Source: Rubrivivax sp. A210 (GTDB taxonomy: Bacteria; Pseudomonadota; Gammaproteobacteria; Burkholderiales; Burkholderiaceae_C). Taken from it: a stretch of DNA of 64,000 nt. Both the position numbers and the translations under genes were made by a program. Every line of letters starts with the position of its first letter. The first letter of the stretch is position 1. The DNA lies in the NCBI RefSeq assembly GCF_904426505.1, contig NZ_CAJGBN010000034.1, positions 124,001-188,000 on the forward strand, written 5' to 3'. Positions 1 to 8,582 of this stretch are shown here, piece after piece. The notes below the pieces were generated by a model. That model searched no databases. It worked only from the letters and a program-made list of their open reading frames with translations, and was not told the DNA's origin.

Positions 1-237
1 CATCGGGAAGGCCATCAGGAGCGCGTCCAGCACCTCGGCCGGCGTACAGCCTTCGCGCAGCGCCCGCCCCAGGTACTGGCGAAAGCCGCGTTCGGTCTGC
101 GCGTGGACCTTGCTGATGACCGAGATCAGGTTGCGCGTCTTGGGGTCGAGCTGGGTGCCGCAGGCCTTGAGGAAGGCGAAATAGTGGCCGACGGCGTCGG
201 GCCGCGCCTTGACGAGATAGCTCAGCGCATCGCTCAT
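1..237 (-). CDS. Carboxymuconolactone decarboxylase / AhpD-fold protein (partial)
   Basis: Only the first 79 residues are visible because the gene runs off the left edge. The core helix KTRNLISVISKV (about residues 33-44) and the helix REGCTPAEVLDALL near the visible end match the carboxymuconolactone decarboxylase/AhpD fold. The CxxC redox motif carried by many AhpD-like members is absent; the matching position reads HAQTERG, so a thiol peroxidase role is unlikely and the reaction is unknown. The ATG overlaps the stop of the universal stress gene upstream (ATGA), which points to translational coupling as the last visible gene of the run that starts with the MFS transporter. Confidence 0.8.
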   Translation of the reverse strand, partial: MSDALSYLVKARPDAVGHYFAFLKACGTQLDPKTRNLISVISKVHAQTERGFRQYLGRALREGCTPAEVLDALLMAFPM

Positions 238-1073
238 GGCGGGCTCGCTCCTTGTTTGTTGACATGGACCAGCACCGGGCACAGCGCATGCCCGATCACT
301 TCTTCGGCCACGCCGCCCAGGCGGCCGCGCTTAGGCCTGCCGCGCTCGCGCGCCAGCACCATCAGGTCGGCGCCGCAGGCCTGGGCCGCGGCCAGCAGCT
401 GCTCGTGCGGGCGGCCGATGCGCAGCTCGCCTTCGGCCTGGCCGCACAGCGCTTGCGCCTGCGCGACGGCGGCATCCAGCGCCACCTGAGCCGCCGCCCG
501 GGTGGATTCGGCGGCGGCCACGCACACCGCGCGCAGCGGCAGCCGGCAGGCGTCGGCCAGGGCCGCGGCCTGACGCAGCAGGGCGGCGTCGGGGGCGGTC
601 GGGTCCAAGCCCAGCAGCACGCGCCGCGACCACATCGTCGAACCTTGCGGCGTGACCAGCACGCTGCAGGGCGCATGGGCGACGACCTGGCTCACCATCT
701 CGCCCACCAGCAGCTGGGCCAGCAGGCCGCGACGGCCGCGGCGGCGGATGACCAGCAGATCGGCCCCGCGCTCGCGCGCCTCGGCCACGATCTCCTGGAA
801 GAGGCGTGCGCCGCGGCGCAGGCGCAGATCCAGCGCCACGCCGGCCTGGCTGGCGCGCGCCGCCAGGCTCTGGATGCGCGCCGCGGCCTCGGCCTCGGCC
901 TGGCGGGCGCGCTGCGGCGCCACCATCTCGAACTCGGGGTTGCTCAAGAGCGGCAGCACGCCGGCCAGTGGCAGCTGACAGTGGCTGGCCAGCGCAAAGG
1001 CCAGGGTCTCGGCGCCGCGGTCATGTTCGCTGTGCTCGGTGGCCAGCAGCAATCTCGAGTAGGGGGTGGTCAA
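234..1073 (-). CDS. Tandem-domain universal stress protein (UspA family)
   Basis: A 279-residue protein with two UspA domains (about 1-140 and 146-275). Each begins with a typical strand (SRLLLATEHSEHD; RRVLLGLDPTAPD) and ends with the family's glycine-rich nucleotide-binding region (RRRGRRGLLAQLLVGEM; RERGRPKRGRLGGVAEEVIG) followed by CSVLV/CPVLV. The usual GS after the glycine loop is GE in the first domain and GV in the second, so ATP binding is uncertain. The start is TTG, chosen because AAGGA lies 6 bases before it and no ATG fits. Tandem Usp proteins usually serve general stress survival in the cytoplasm; the partner membrane genes next to it suggest a link to transport stress, which is inference. 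Confidence 0.9.
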   Translation of the reverse strand: MTTPYSRLLLATEHSEHDRGAETLAFALASHCQLPLAGVLPLLSNPEFEMVAPQRARQAEAEAAARIQSLAARASQAGVALDLRLRRGARLFQEIVAEARERGADLLVIRRRGRRGLLAQLLVGEMVSQVVAHAPCSVLVTPQGSTMWSRRVLLGLDPTAPDAALLRQAAALADACRLPLRAVCVAAAESTRAAAQVALDAAVAQAQALCGQAEGELRIGRPHEQLLAAAQACGADLMVLARERGRPKRGRLGGVAEEVIGHALCPVLVHVNKQGASPP

Positions 1074-1083
1074 GGGGTGTCCT

Positions 1084-1506
1084 TCAGCCTGCCAGGCTTG
1101 CCAGCCAGCCCGAGGCGGCCAGCGCGATCAGCGCCACCTGGGCCAGGCAGAGCGCGGCATAGAGGCGCTCGCCGCGCCGCAGGTACAGCGGCAGCACGGC
1201 CAGCAGGGCGGCCAGCGAGCAACCGGCCAGCAGGGCGATGCCGGCCAGGCCGGCGCTGTCGCCGTGGGCCAGGTCACGAAGCCAGCCCCAGCCGGCCGTG
1301 GCGTGGGTCTGGCGCAGGTAGTCGGCCACCGGCAGGCCCCACAGCTCGGGCAGGCGCTGCAGCGCCACCTGGGGCGGCAGCAGGCCCGTGGCCAGGGCGG
1401 CAAAGCTGGCCACCAGCAGCACGAGGCCGGCGCGTGCGCCGGCCTCCAGCCAGCGTGCGTAGCGCAGTTGTTCGGGCGGCTGCGCAGCGCCGTCGGGCTG
1501 CGTCAT
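1084..1506 (-). CDS. Small membrane protein with three TM helices, next to TauE/SafE permease
   Basis: A protein of about 140 residues that I cannot assign to a named family with certainty. Hydrophobic helices are seen at about residues 26-46 (GLVLLVASFAALATGLL), 88-110 (GLAGIALLAGCSLAALLAVL) and 117-138 (ALCLAQVALIALAASGW). Small three-helix proteins of the DUF1634 type often sit next to TauE/SafE permeases, so an accessory subunit role is plausible. The ATG at 1506 overlaps the permease stop (ATGA); another in-frame ATG lies six bases upstream. The universal stress gene follows after ten bases. Confidence 0.65.
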   Translation of the reverse strand: MTQPDGAAQPPEQLRYARWLEAGARAGLVLLVASFAALATGLLPPQVALQRLPELWGLPVADYLRQTHATAGWGWLRDLAHGDSAGLAGIALLAGCSLAALLAVLPLYLRRGERLYAALCLAQVALIALAASGWLASLAG

Positions 1507-2444
1507 GGCCATGCCGTCACCGCCTGTTGCAGCGCGCGCAGCCCGGCCAGCAGCAGCAGCGCGATCACCAGCCGCCGCACCACCGTGCCGTCCAGCACGC
1601 CCAGCAGCCGCGCGCCAAGGCGTGCTCCCAGCATCATGCCCACCACCGAGGGCACGGCGATGACCGCCAGCACCGCGCCCTGGTCGAGGTAGACCCAGGC
1701 GGCGCTGGACGAGGCCAGCGACAACACCAGGCCCGAGGTGCCGGCTGCCACCTTGAGCGGTGCGCCCAGCAGCAGATTGAGCGCCGGCACATTGGCCCAA
1801 CCCGCGCCTATGCCCAGGATGCCGCCCAGCAGTCCGATGACGCCGAAGGCCGCCAGCCCGGGCAGCGTGCGATGTACCTGCCAGCGTACGCTGCGGCCGG
1901 TGGCGCCGTCGACAAAGACGCCGTGCAGGCCCAGCGCCCGCGCCAGCGCGTCGGGCGCGGCGACCTGCGGAAACTCGGACTTGGCGGACACCAGCATCAG
2001 GCCCACGATACACAGGACGGCGCCGGCCAGCAGCAGCTGCACGCCGTGGGCCGGCAGCGCCAGCCCGATCAGCGCGCCGGCCGTTGACGCCACCGAGGCC
2101 AGCAGGGCCAGTGGCAGCGCCAGGCGCAGGCTGGCCAGGCCGCCGCGCAGCAAGGTCGGCGCCGCGGCCAGTGCGCTGGCCAGCGCCACCAGCAGGCCGG
2201 CGCCGCGCACGAAATCGAGGTGGAAGGGAAAGAAGCTGCCAACGATGGGCACGAAGAGCACGCCGCCGCCGATGCCGGCCGGCACGGTGACGATGCCGAT
2301 CAGGAAACAGACGACGAAGAGCGCCAGCGGCCAGATCCACCAGGGCAGGGCGGTGCCGCCACCGGCGGCGGCCTGGGCCGAGACGGCGGCGAGCCCCAGC
2401 CCCAGGCCCACGGCCGCGACCCTGAAGCCGCCCGCATGGCTCAT
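1503..2444 (-). CDS. TauE/SafE-family anion permease
   Basis: A 313-residue inner-membrane protein with about eight hydrophobic helices arranged as two repeats. The glycine-rich GIVTVPAGIGGGVLFVPI in the first half and GGILGIGAGWANVPALNLL in the second are the paired signature of the TauE/SafE (sulfite exporter/TSUP) family, which moves sulfite, sulfoacetate or other small organic anions. A loop of about 60 residues separates the halves. An N-terminal stretch ending AAVSAQAAAGG may be a signal anchor. The ATG overlaps the MFS stop by four bases, and the next gene overlaps its own stop. The substrate cannot be told from sequence. Confidence 0.88.
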   Translation of the reverse strand: MSHAGGFRVAAVGLGLGLAAVSAQAAAGGGTALPWWIWPLALFVVCFLIGIVTVPAGIGGGVLFVPIVGSFFPFHLDFVRGAGLLVALASALAAAPTLLRGGLASLRLALPLALLASVASTAGALIGLALPAHGVQLLLAGAVLCIVGLMLVSAKSEFPQVAAPDALARALGLHGVFVDGATGRSVRWQVHRTLPGLAAFGVIGLLGGILGIGAGWANVPALNLLLGAPLKVAAGTSGLVLSLASSSAAWVYLDQGAVLAVIAVPSVVGMMLGARLGARLLGVLDGTVVRRLVIALLLLAGLRALQQAVTAWP

Positions 2445-3640
2445 GGCGCGGTCCGCACCGCCGGCGCGGCCGTGTGCGGGAGGACAGCCAGTGCCGCCAG
2501 CGCCAGCAGGGCCAGGGCGGCACCGGCGACGAAGGTCCAGCGCGCGCCCGCCAGATCCCAGATCAGGCCGGCCGCGGCGCTGGCCAGCAGCAGGGCCGCG
2601 CCGCTGGCGAGATTGAAGAAGCCATAGGCCGTGCCCAGCAGTGCGGGCGGCGCGGCGTCGGCCACCTGGGCCGCCAACAGGCCCTGGGTGAGGCCCAGGT
2701 GCAGGCCCCAGAGGGCGACGCCGGCCCACAGCCAGGGCCCCGCCTCGGCGCCCGCCAGCGCCAGGTCGGCCGCCACCAGCACCAACAGCCCGAGGGCCAG
2801 CAGCGTGCGCCGGTCCATGCGGTCGGCCAGGCGCCCGGCCGGGTAGGCGCTGGCGGCGTAGACCCCGTTGAGCGCGATCAGCACCAGCGGTACCCAGGCC
2901 AGGCCCAGCCCGCCCTGCTGCGCCCGCAGCAGCAGAAAGGCCTCGCTGAAGCGCGCCAGCGCGAAGAGGCTGCCCACCGCCACCAGCCGCCAATAGGCAG
3001 CCGGCAGTCGCGCCAGGCTGACGCGCGACAGCGGATTGACGGCCGGCGCCGTGGCGGCGCGCGGCGCCTCGCGCACGCCCAGCGCCAGCAGCAGCACCGC
3101 CAGCGCGCCGGGGATGGCGGCGACCCAGAACACGGCGCGCACGTCGTCAGACCAGGCCAGCATCAGCGCCACCGCCAGCAGCGGGCCCAGGAAGGCGCCC
3201 ACGGTGTCCAGCGCCTGCCGCAGGCCGAAGGCCTCGCCGCGCCGGCCGGCCGGCGCGTGCTCGGCCACGAGGGCGTCGCGCGGTGCGCCGCGCAGGCCCT
3301 TGCCGAAGCGGTCGAGCAGGCGCGCGCCCAGCACCAGGCCGGGCCCGCCGGCCAGTGCGAACAGCGGCTTGGAGGCCGCGCCGAGGCCGTAGCCCAGCAG
3401 GGCCAGCGGCTTGCGCCGGCCCCACCAGTCGGACAGCAGGCCCGAGAACACCCGCGTGGCCAGCGCCGTGGCCTCGGCCGCGCCGTCGATCAGGCCCACC
3501 ATCAGCGCGCTCACGCCCAGGGTGCCGACCAGGTACACCGGCAGCAGCGCGTGGACCATCTCCGAGGACAGGTCCATCAGCAGGCTCACGCAGCCCAGCA
3601 CCCAGATCGTCGCCGGCAGCGGGGGCGCGGCGCTTTTCAC
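2441..3640 (-). CDS. MFS transporter
   Basis: A 399-residue protein with twelve predicted helices and the MFS loop signature between helices 2 and 3 (GLLSDWWGRRKPLALLGYG), and a second copy in the C-terminal half (GRLADRMDRRTLLALG). LLDRFGKGLRGAPRDALVAEHAP after helix 4 resembles the UhpC/sugar-phosphate-like and multidrug MFS groups seen in soil betaproteobacteria, but the substrate is unknown. The start is GTG; no better ATG is near. It follows glutaryl-CoA dehydrogenase by 17 bases and begins a run of five overlapping genes (MFS, TauE/SafE, 3-TM, Usp, AhpD-fold), so co-expression with gcdH is likely. Confidence 0.88.
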   Translation of the reverse strand: MKSAAPPLPATIWVLGCVSLLMDLSSEMVHALLPVYLVGTLGVSALMVGLIDGAAEATALATRVFSGLLSDWWGRRKPLALLGYGLGAASKPLFALAGGPGLVLGARLLDRFGKGLRGAPRDALVAEHAPAGRRGEAFGLRQALDTVGAFLGPLLAVALMLAWSDDVRAVFWVAAIPGALAVLLLALGVREAPRAATAPAVNPLSRVSLARLPAAYWRLVAVGSLFALARFSEAFLLLRAQQGGLGLAWVPLVLIALNGVYAASAYPAGRLADRMDRRTLLALGLLVLVAADLALAGAEAGPWLWAGVALWGLHLGLTQGLLAAQVADAAPPALLGTAYGFFNLASGAALLLASAAAGLIWDLAGARWTFVAGAALALLALAALAVLPHTAAPAVRTAP

Positions 3641-3657
3641 GGCTGGGGCGGCTGGGG

Positions 3658-4839
3658 CTAGAAGGCGGCGATGCCGGTGATGGCGCGGCCCAGGATCAGC
3701 GCGTGGATGTCGTGCGTGCCCTCGTAGGTGTTGACGACCTCGAGGTTGACGAGGTGGCGGGCGACGCCGTACTCATCGCTGATGCCGTTGCCACCCATCA
3801 TGTCGCGCGCCAGGCGGGCGATGTCCAGCGCCTTGCCGCAGCTGTTGCGCTTCATGATGCTGGTGAGTTCGACCGCGGCCGTGCCCTCGTCCTTCATGCG
3901 GCCCAGGCGCAGGCAGCCCTGCAGGCCCAGGCTGATCTCGGTGACCATGTCCGACAGCTTCTTCTGGATCAGCTGGTTGGCGGCCAGCGGCTTGCCGAAC
4001 TGCTTGCGGTCGAGCACGTACTGGCGGGCCCGGCTGTAGCAGTCCTCGGCCGCGCCCATCGCGCCCCAGGCAATGCCGTAGCGGGCGCTGTTGAGGCAGG
4101 TGAAGGGGCCCTTCAGGCCGCGCACCTCTGGGAAGGCGTTTTCCTCGGGGCAAAACACGTCGTCCATCACGATCTCGCCGGTGATGCTGGCGCGCAGGCC
4201 CACCTTGCCGTGTACCGCAGGCGCCGAGAGGCCCTTCCAGCCCTTCTCGAGCACGAAGCCGCGGATGGCGCCTTCATCGTCCTTGGCCCAGACGACGAAG
4301 ACATCGGCGATGGGGCTGTTGCTGATCCACATCTTGGCGCCGCTCAGGCTGTAGCCTCCCGGCACCTTGCGCGCCCTCGTCACCATGCTGCCGGGGTCGG
4401 AGCCGTGGTCGGGCTCGGTCAGGCCGAAGCAACCTATCCACTCGCCGGTGGCAAGCCGGGGCAGGTACTTCTGCTTCGTGGCCTCGTTGCCGAACTCATT
4501 GATCGGCACCATCACCAGCGACGACTGCACGCTCATCATCGAGCGGTAGCCCGAGTCGACGCGCTCGACCTCGCGTGCGATCAGGCCGTAGCAGACGTAG
4601 TTGAGGTCGCTGCCGCCGTAGGCCTCGGGGATGGTGGGGCCCAGCAGGCCCAACTCGCCCATCTCGCGGAAGATGGCGGCATCGGTCTGCTCGTGGCGAA
4701 AGGCCTGCTGCACGCGCGGCAGCAGCTTGTCCTGGCAGTAGGCGCGCGCCGCGTCGGCGACGGCGCGCTCGTCGGCGCTCAGTTGCTGTTCCAGCTGCAG
4801 CGGATCGGCCCAGTCGAAAGAGGCACGGGTTGTGGCCAT
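3658..4839 (-). CDS. gcdH: Glutaryl-CoA dehydrogenase
   Basis: A 393-residue FAD flavoprotein of the acyl-CoA dehydrogenase family that oxidatively decarboxylates glutaryl-CoA to crotonyl-CoA in lysine, tryptophan and benzoate-type catabolism. Family length and landmarks fit: [15 protein letters not shown] (FAD/substrate loop, about 138-152), [34 protein letters not shown], the [18 protein letters not shown] helix and the catalytic base Glu373 in [12 protein letters not shown]. The [17 protein letters not shown] segment is typical of GcdH rather than short-chain dehydrogenases. No regulator or glutarate transporter gene is adjacent. Divergent from the DUF4197 gene, leaving an 84-base shared promoter region. 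Confidence 0.95.
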   Translation of the reverse strand: MATTRASFDWADPLQLEQQLSADERAVADAARAYCQDKLLPRVQQAFRHEQTDAAIFREMGELGLLGPTIPEAYGGSDLNYVCYGLIAREVERVDSGYRSMMSVQSSLVMVPINEFGNEATKQKYLPRLATGEWIGCFGLTEPDHGSDPGSMVTRARKVPGGYSLSGAKMWISNSPIADVFVVWAKDDEGAIRGFVLEKGWKGLSAPAVHGKVGLRASITGEIVMDDVFCPEENAFPEVRGLKGPFTCLNSARYGIAWGAMGAAEDCYSRARQYVLDRKQFGKPLAANQLIQKKLSDMVTEISLGLQGCLRLGRMKDEGTAAVELTSIMKRNSCGKALDIARLARDMMGGNGISDEYGVARHLVNLEVVNTYEGTHDIHALILGRAITGIAAF

Positions 4840-4923
4840 GAAGTAGCTCCTTGGATGCGGGTGCGGAGGATGGCTGGATTCTGCAATGCCTCAAGATCGC
4901 GGCTTGTTCACAAGGAGGCCCGC

Positions 4924-5601
4924 ATGCAAAGACGTTCGTTCAATCACGCCCTGGGCGCCACCCTGGCCGGCTCGGCCCTCTGGAGCCCGGCCTGGGCGCT
5001 GAGCGAGGGTGACGCCGCCCAGGGCATACGCCAGGCCCTGCAGCGCGGTGCCGAGGCGGCGCTGGCGCTGCTGGGCCGCAAGGACGGCTTTCTCGGCAAC
5101 CCCAACGTCAAGATTCCGCTGCCCGACCACCTGGAAGATGCCGCGAAGCTGCTGCGCTCGCTGGGCCAGGGCCGGCGCATCGACGAGCTGGTGACGGCGA
5201 TGAACCGCGCCGCCGAGGCCGCCGTGCCCGAGGCGCGCAGCCTGCTCGTCGCCGCGGTGCGCGGCATCAGCGTGCAGGACGGGCTCAGGCTCGTGCGCGG
5301 CGGCGACAGCGCCGTCACCGACTTCTTCGTCGACAAGACACGCGCGCCGCTGGGCGAAAAGTTCCTGCCCATCATCAGCACCGCCACCGAGCGCGTCGCG
5401 CTCGCCAAGAAGTACAACGGCGTCGCCGGCAAGGCCGCCGGACTGGGCCTGGTCAAGCCCGAGGACGCCACCATCGAGAAATACGTGACGCGCAAGTCGC
5501 TCGACGGCCTCTACTACGTGATTGGCGAGGAGGAGCGCAAGATTCGCCGCGACCCGGTGGCCACCGGCAGCGCCCTGCTGCGGCGCGTCTTCGGCGGCTG
5601 A
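4924..5601 (+). CDS. DUF4197 family protein, probably exported by Tat
   Basis: A 225-residue protein whose mature part matches the DUF4197 family (LSEGDAAQGIRQALQRGAE, VKIPLPDHLEDAAKLLRS, the VTDFFVDKTRAPLGEKFLPI block and the C-terminal YVTRKSLDGLYYVIGEEE). No biochemical role is known for the family. The N-terminus RRSFNHALGATLAGSALWS ending AWA is a twin-arginine-like signal peptide, so it likely acts in the periplasm. The start is secured by AAGGAGG seven bases before the ATG. It is divergent from gcdH and convergent with the small gene after it. Confidence 0.9.
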   Translation: MQRRSFNHALGATLAGSALWSPAWALSEGDAAQGIRQALQRGAEAALALLGRKDGFLGNPNVKIPLPDHLEDAAKLLRSLGQGRRIDELVTAMNRAAEAAVPEARSLLVAAVRGISVQDGLRLVRGGDSAVTDFFVDKTRAPLGEKFLPIISTATERVALAKKYNGVAGKAAGLGLVKPEDATIEKYVTRKSLDGLYYVIGEEERKIRRDPVATGSALLRRVFGG

Positions 5602-5607
5602 GGCCGC

Positions 5608-5859
5608 TCAGCGCTTCAGCGCCGCGCGGATGCGCGCGATGGTCTCGTCGACGCGGGCGTGCCTGGACACCTCCAGGCCCAGCCGGCGCGCGATGTCGTT
5701 GACGCGCGCCGGGTTGAGCGGTATGCCGCCGGCATCGACGGCGCGTATGAGGTCTTGCGCGCGCTGGCGGTCGGAAACCGGGACGGCCGGGCGGGCCGGC
5801 GGCGGCTGCCACCAGCGCATCAACCAGGTCCAGGGCTTGATCTCGGGGCGCTTGGTCAC
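5608..5859 (-). CDS. Hypothetical 83-residue protein
   Basis: A small reading frame between two clear genes, convergent with the DUF4197 gene. The C-terminal half (DRQRAQDLIRAVDAGGIPL, then NPARVNDIARRLGLEVS and DETIARIRAALKR) is amphipathic and helical with a typical coding bias, which argues that it is real. I do not recognise the family; the last 50 residues look like a small helical bundle, perhaps nucleic-acid or protein binding, but nothing catalytic is visible. Start taken as GTG at 5859; a longer start (MRRHHRPP) eight codons upstream is possible. Confidence 0.6.
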   Translation of the reverse strand: MTKRPEIKPWTWLMRWWQPPPARPAVPVSDRQRAQDLIRAVDAGGIPLNPARVNDIARRLGLEVSRHARVDETIARIRAALKR

Positions 5860-5880
5860 GGGGGGCCTATGATGCCGCCG

Positions 5881-5896
5881 CATCGCGTGTGCGATG
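5881..5896. promoter_or_regulatory. 6-bp perfect inverted repeat upstream of SPFH gene
   Basis: CATCGC-GTGT-GCGATG, 21 bases before the ATG of the SPFH gene and just before its GAGGAGGAG ribosome site. A TATGAT -10-like hexamer lies about 12 bases upstream (5868-5873), so the repeat would sit at the start of the transcript or act as an operator for the whole cluster. Function is inferred only from position and symmetry. Confidence 0.35.
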
Positions 5897-5916
5897 GGCG
5901 TGAGGAGGAGTCTGCC

Positions 5917-6939
5917 ATGGGCCTGATGGACTTCATCAAGAAGCAGTTCATCGATGTTCTCGAATGGACCGAATCCGGCGACGGCGTGCTCGCCTGGCGC
6001 TTTCCGATGGCGGGCAACGAGATCCAGTACGGCGCTTCGTTGACGGTGCGCGAATCGCAGGCCGCGCTCTTCGTCAACGAGGGCCAGGTGGCCGACCAGT
6101 TCGGCCCCGGCATGCACAAGCTGGTGACGCAGACCATTCCGGTGCTCACCTACCTGAAGAACTGGGACAAGCTGTTCGAGAGCCCGTTCAAGAGCGACCT
6201 CTACTTCTTCTCGACCCGCCTGCAGGTGGATCAGCGCTGGGGCACGCAGCAGCCGGTGACGCTGCGCGACAAGGATTTCGGCGCCGTGCGCCTGCGCGCC
6301 TTCGGCAACTACGCCTACCGCGTGGCCGACCCGAAGAAGTTCCACACCGAGATCTCGGGCACGCGCGACACCTACACCGTGGCCGATCTCGACGGCCAGC
6401 TGCGCGGGCTGATGCTGCAGCACATCAGCGACGCGGTGGCGGCCAGCGGCATCGCCTTTCTCGACCTCGCGGCCAACCAGATCGAGTTCGCGCACCAGCT
6501 CCAGCTGGCCACCGCGCCCAGCTTCGAGGCCCTGGGCCTCAAGCTCGAGAGCGTGACGCTGCAGAACATCTCGCTGCCCGACGAGTTGCAGAAGATCCTC
6601 GACCAGAAGATCGGCATGGGCATGGTCGGCAACGACATGGGCCGCTTCATGCAGTACCAGACCGCCCAGGCCCTGCCCGAGATGGCCAAGGGCGCGGCCG
6701 GTGGTGGCGGCGGCGGCATCGCCGGCGATGCCATGGGCTTGGGCGCCGGCATGGCGCTGGGCCAGGTGCTGGCGCAGAACCTGGCCCAGGGCCTGCAGCC
6801 GGCGGGGGCAGCCGCAGCAGCGGCCAAGCCCGACGAGATCATGGCCATGCTCGAGAAGCTGGGCGATCTCAAGGCCAAGGGCATCCTCACCGACGAGGAA
6901 TTCAGCGCCAAGAAGGCCGAGTTGCTGAAGAAGCTTTGA
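5917..6939 (+). CDS. SPFH (band 7) domain protein with C-terminal SHOCT domain
   Basis: A 340-residue protein. Residues about 1-230 match the SPFH/virion-core-like group (GLMDFIKKQFIDVLEW start, VNEGQVADQFGPGMHKL, GNYAYRVADPKKF, GIAFLDLAANQIEF and the final strand KLESVTLQNISLPDELQK). No transmembrane helix is present, so it is peripheral or soluble. A glycine/alanine linker (about 265-305) leads to a SHOCT module (DEIMAMLEKLGDLKAKGIL, TDEEFSAKKAELLKKL), a short oligomerisation domain common in membrane-stress proteins. Strong ribosome site GAGGAG before ATG. It heads the DUF4178-DUF350-SpeE-like-FAD cluster, suggesting a membrane-associated scaffold for that module. Confidence 0.88.
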   Translation: MGLMDFIKKQFIDVLEWTESGDGVLAWRFPMAGNEIQYGASLTVRESQAALFVNEGQVADQFGPGMHKLVTQTIPVLTYLKNWDKLFESPFKSDLYFFSTRLQVDQRWGTQQPVTLRDKDFGAVRLRAFGNYAYRVADPKKFHTEISGTRDTYTVADLDGQLRGLMLQHISDAVAASGIAFLDLAANQIEFAHQLQLATAPSFEALGLKLESVTLQNISLPDELQKILDQKIGMGMVGNDMGRFMQYQTAQALPEMAKGAAGGGGGGIAGDAMGLGAGMALGQVLAQNLAQGLQPAGAAAAAAKPDEIMAMLEKLGDLKAKGILTDEEFSAKKAELLKKL

Positions 6940-6949
6940 CGCGGCCGCG

Positions 6950-8542
6950 GTGGCGCCGCCCGCAACATCCCCCCAGCGCGCCTGGCGCGCCGCCTGCCCC
7001 AATTGCGGCGCGCCGGTCGAATTCGCCTCGGCCGCGTCGGCCAGCGCCGTCTGCGGCTATTGCCGCAGCACGCTGCTGCGCGATGGCGAGGCGCTGTCGC
7101 GCATCGGCGTCAGCGCCGAACTCTTCGACGACCACTCGCCGCTGCAGCTGGGTGCCAGCGGGCGCTGGCAGGGGCTGGATTTCACCCTCGTCGGGCGCCT
7201 GCAATACCGCTTTGATGGCGGCAGCTGGAACGAGTGGCACGCTCTCTTCGGCAATGGCCGCAGCGGCTGGCTGTCCGAGGACAACGGCGCCTATGTGCTG
7301 GCCTTCGACGCGCCGCTGCCGGCCGCGGCGCCGGCGCTGGATGAACTGGCTGCCGGCGAGCAAAGGCTGATCGCCGACCAGTCCTGGAGCGTGGCCTCGG
7401 TGCTGCGTGCCAGGCTGGCTGCGGCCCAGGGCGAGCTGCCGCGGCCACCGGCCCTGGGCGAGCGCGAGTTCATCGTCGCCGACCTGCGCAATGCCCAGGA
7501 CGAAGTGGCCACGCTGGACGGCGCCGACCCGGCGCGCCCGGCCTGGGCCGTGGGCCGCGCCGTGCGCCTGGACGAGTTGGCGATGCAAGGCCTGCGCGAG
7601 GCCGTGGCCAAGACCCTGTCCGGCCGCGCCCTGGCCTGCCCGAGCTGCGGCGCGGCGTTGGCGCCGACCTTGCAGACCACGCAGTCCATCGTCTGCGGCC
7701 AGTGCATGGCGGTGGTCGATGTCTCGCAGGGCGTGGGCGCCGAACTCGCCCACCACGCGCAGGCCAATGCCGGCCACGACGGCGCCATGCCGCGCATTCC
7801 GCTGGGCGCCAGCGGCCCGCTGGCGCTGGGCGGGCCGCTGCGGCCCTGGCAGGTGGTGGGCTATGTCGAGCGCTGCGACATTCCGGCCGCGGGCGACGAC
7901 GAGGAGACGGTCTACTGGCGCGAATACCTGCTTTACCACCGCACGGACGGCTTCGCCTTCCTGGTCGACGCCGAGGACGGCTGGAGCTGGATGCGCCCGC
8001 TCACCGGCGCGCCCCAGGCCAAGGGCGACCGCGTGCAGTGGCAGGGCCGCCGTTACCGTGCCAAATACAGCTATGCCGCGCGGGCGAGCTGGGTGTTGGG
8101 CGAGTTCTACTGGCGACTGGCGCTGGACGACCGCGCCCAGGTCACCGACTACATCGGCGAGGGCAAGGACAGCGACCGCCGCCTGGCGCGCGAAGCCGTG
8201 GCCGGCGAGGTGACCTGGAGCGAGGGTGCGGCGTTGAAGGCGCAGGTCGTCGAAGCGGCCTTCGGCCTTGCCGCCGGCCGCCTGGCCGAGGCCAGGCCGA
8301 CGCTGGGCACGCTGAACGCCGAGGCCGCCGGGCCGCTGGCCAAGGTGGCGCTGGTGGTGGTGGTGATCGCCTTGCTGTTCTTCATGTCCTGGCTGGAAAG
8401 CCGCGACGACTGCAGCGCGCTGCGCGACACCTACGGCGCCAGCAGCGCCGAATACCGGCAATGCACGGCTTCCTCGGGCAGCAGCGGCCGCATCGGCGGC
8501 GGCTCCTGGGGTGGCTATTCCAGCGGCGGCGGCCACAAGTAG
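6950..8542 (+). CDS. DUF4178 protein with two zinc ribbons and a C-terminal TM helix
   Basis: A 530-residue protein built as a duplication. A zinc ribbon (Cys16, 19, 35, 38) precedes a DUF4178 domain (about 60-125, VGRLQYRFDGGSWNEWHAL, GWLSEDNGAYVLAF). A second ribbon (about Cys230, 233, 249, 252) precedes another DUF4178 domain (about 300-400, YWREYLLYHRTDGFAFLV, DGWSWMRPLTG). A helix at about 463-480 (VALVVVVIALLFFMSWL) and a Gly/Ser-rich tail follow, so the protein is likely anchored by its C-terminus with the ribbons in the cytoplasm. GTG start ten bases after the SPFH stop; no ATG fits. DUF4178 has no known activity; linkage to SpeE-like genes suggests a structural or ligand-sensing role. 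Confidence 0.88.
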   Translation: MAPPATSPQRAWRAACPNCGAPVEFASAASASAVCGYCRSTLLRDGEALSRIGVSAELFDDHSPLQLGASGRWQGLDFTLVGRLQYRFDGGSWNEWHALFGNGRSGWLSEDNGAYVLAFDAPLPAAAPALDELAAGEQRLIADQSWSVASVLRARLAAAQGELPRPPALGEREFIVADLRNAQDEVATLDGADPARPAWAVGRAVRLDELAMQGLREAVAKTLSGRALACPSCGAALAPTLQTTQSIVCGQCMAVVDVSQGVGAELAHHAQANAGHDGAMPRIPLGASGPLALGGPLRPWQVVGYVERCDIPAAGDDEETVYWREYLLYHRTDGFAFLVDAEDGWSWMRPLTGAPQAKGDRVQWQGRRYRAKYSYAARASWVLGEFYWRLALDDRAQVTDYIGEGKDSDRRLAREAVAGEVTWSEGAALKAQVVEAAFGLAAGRLAEARPTLGTLNAEAAGPLAKVALVVVVIALLFFMSWLESRDDCSALRDTYGASSAEYRQCTASSGSSGRIGGGSWGGYSSGGGHK

Positions 8543-8582
8543 CGCCGCGCTGCCGACTGAAACCCAACTGGAGGACGCCCTC

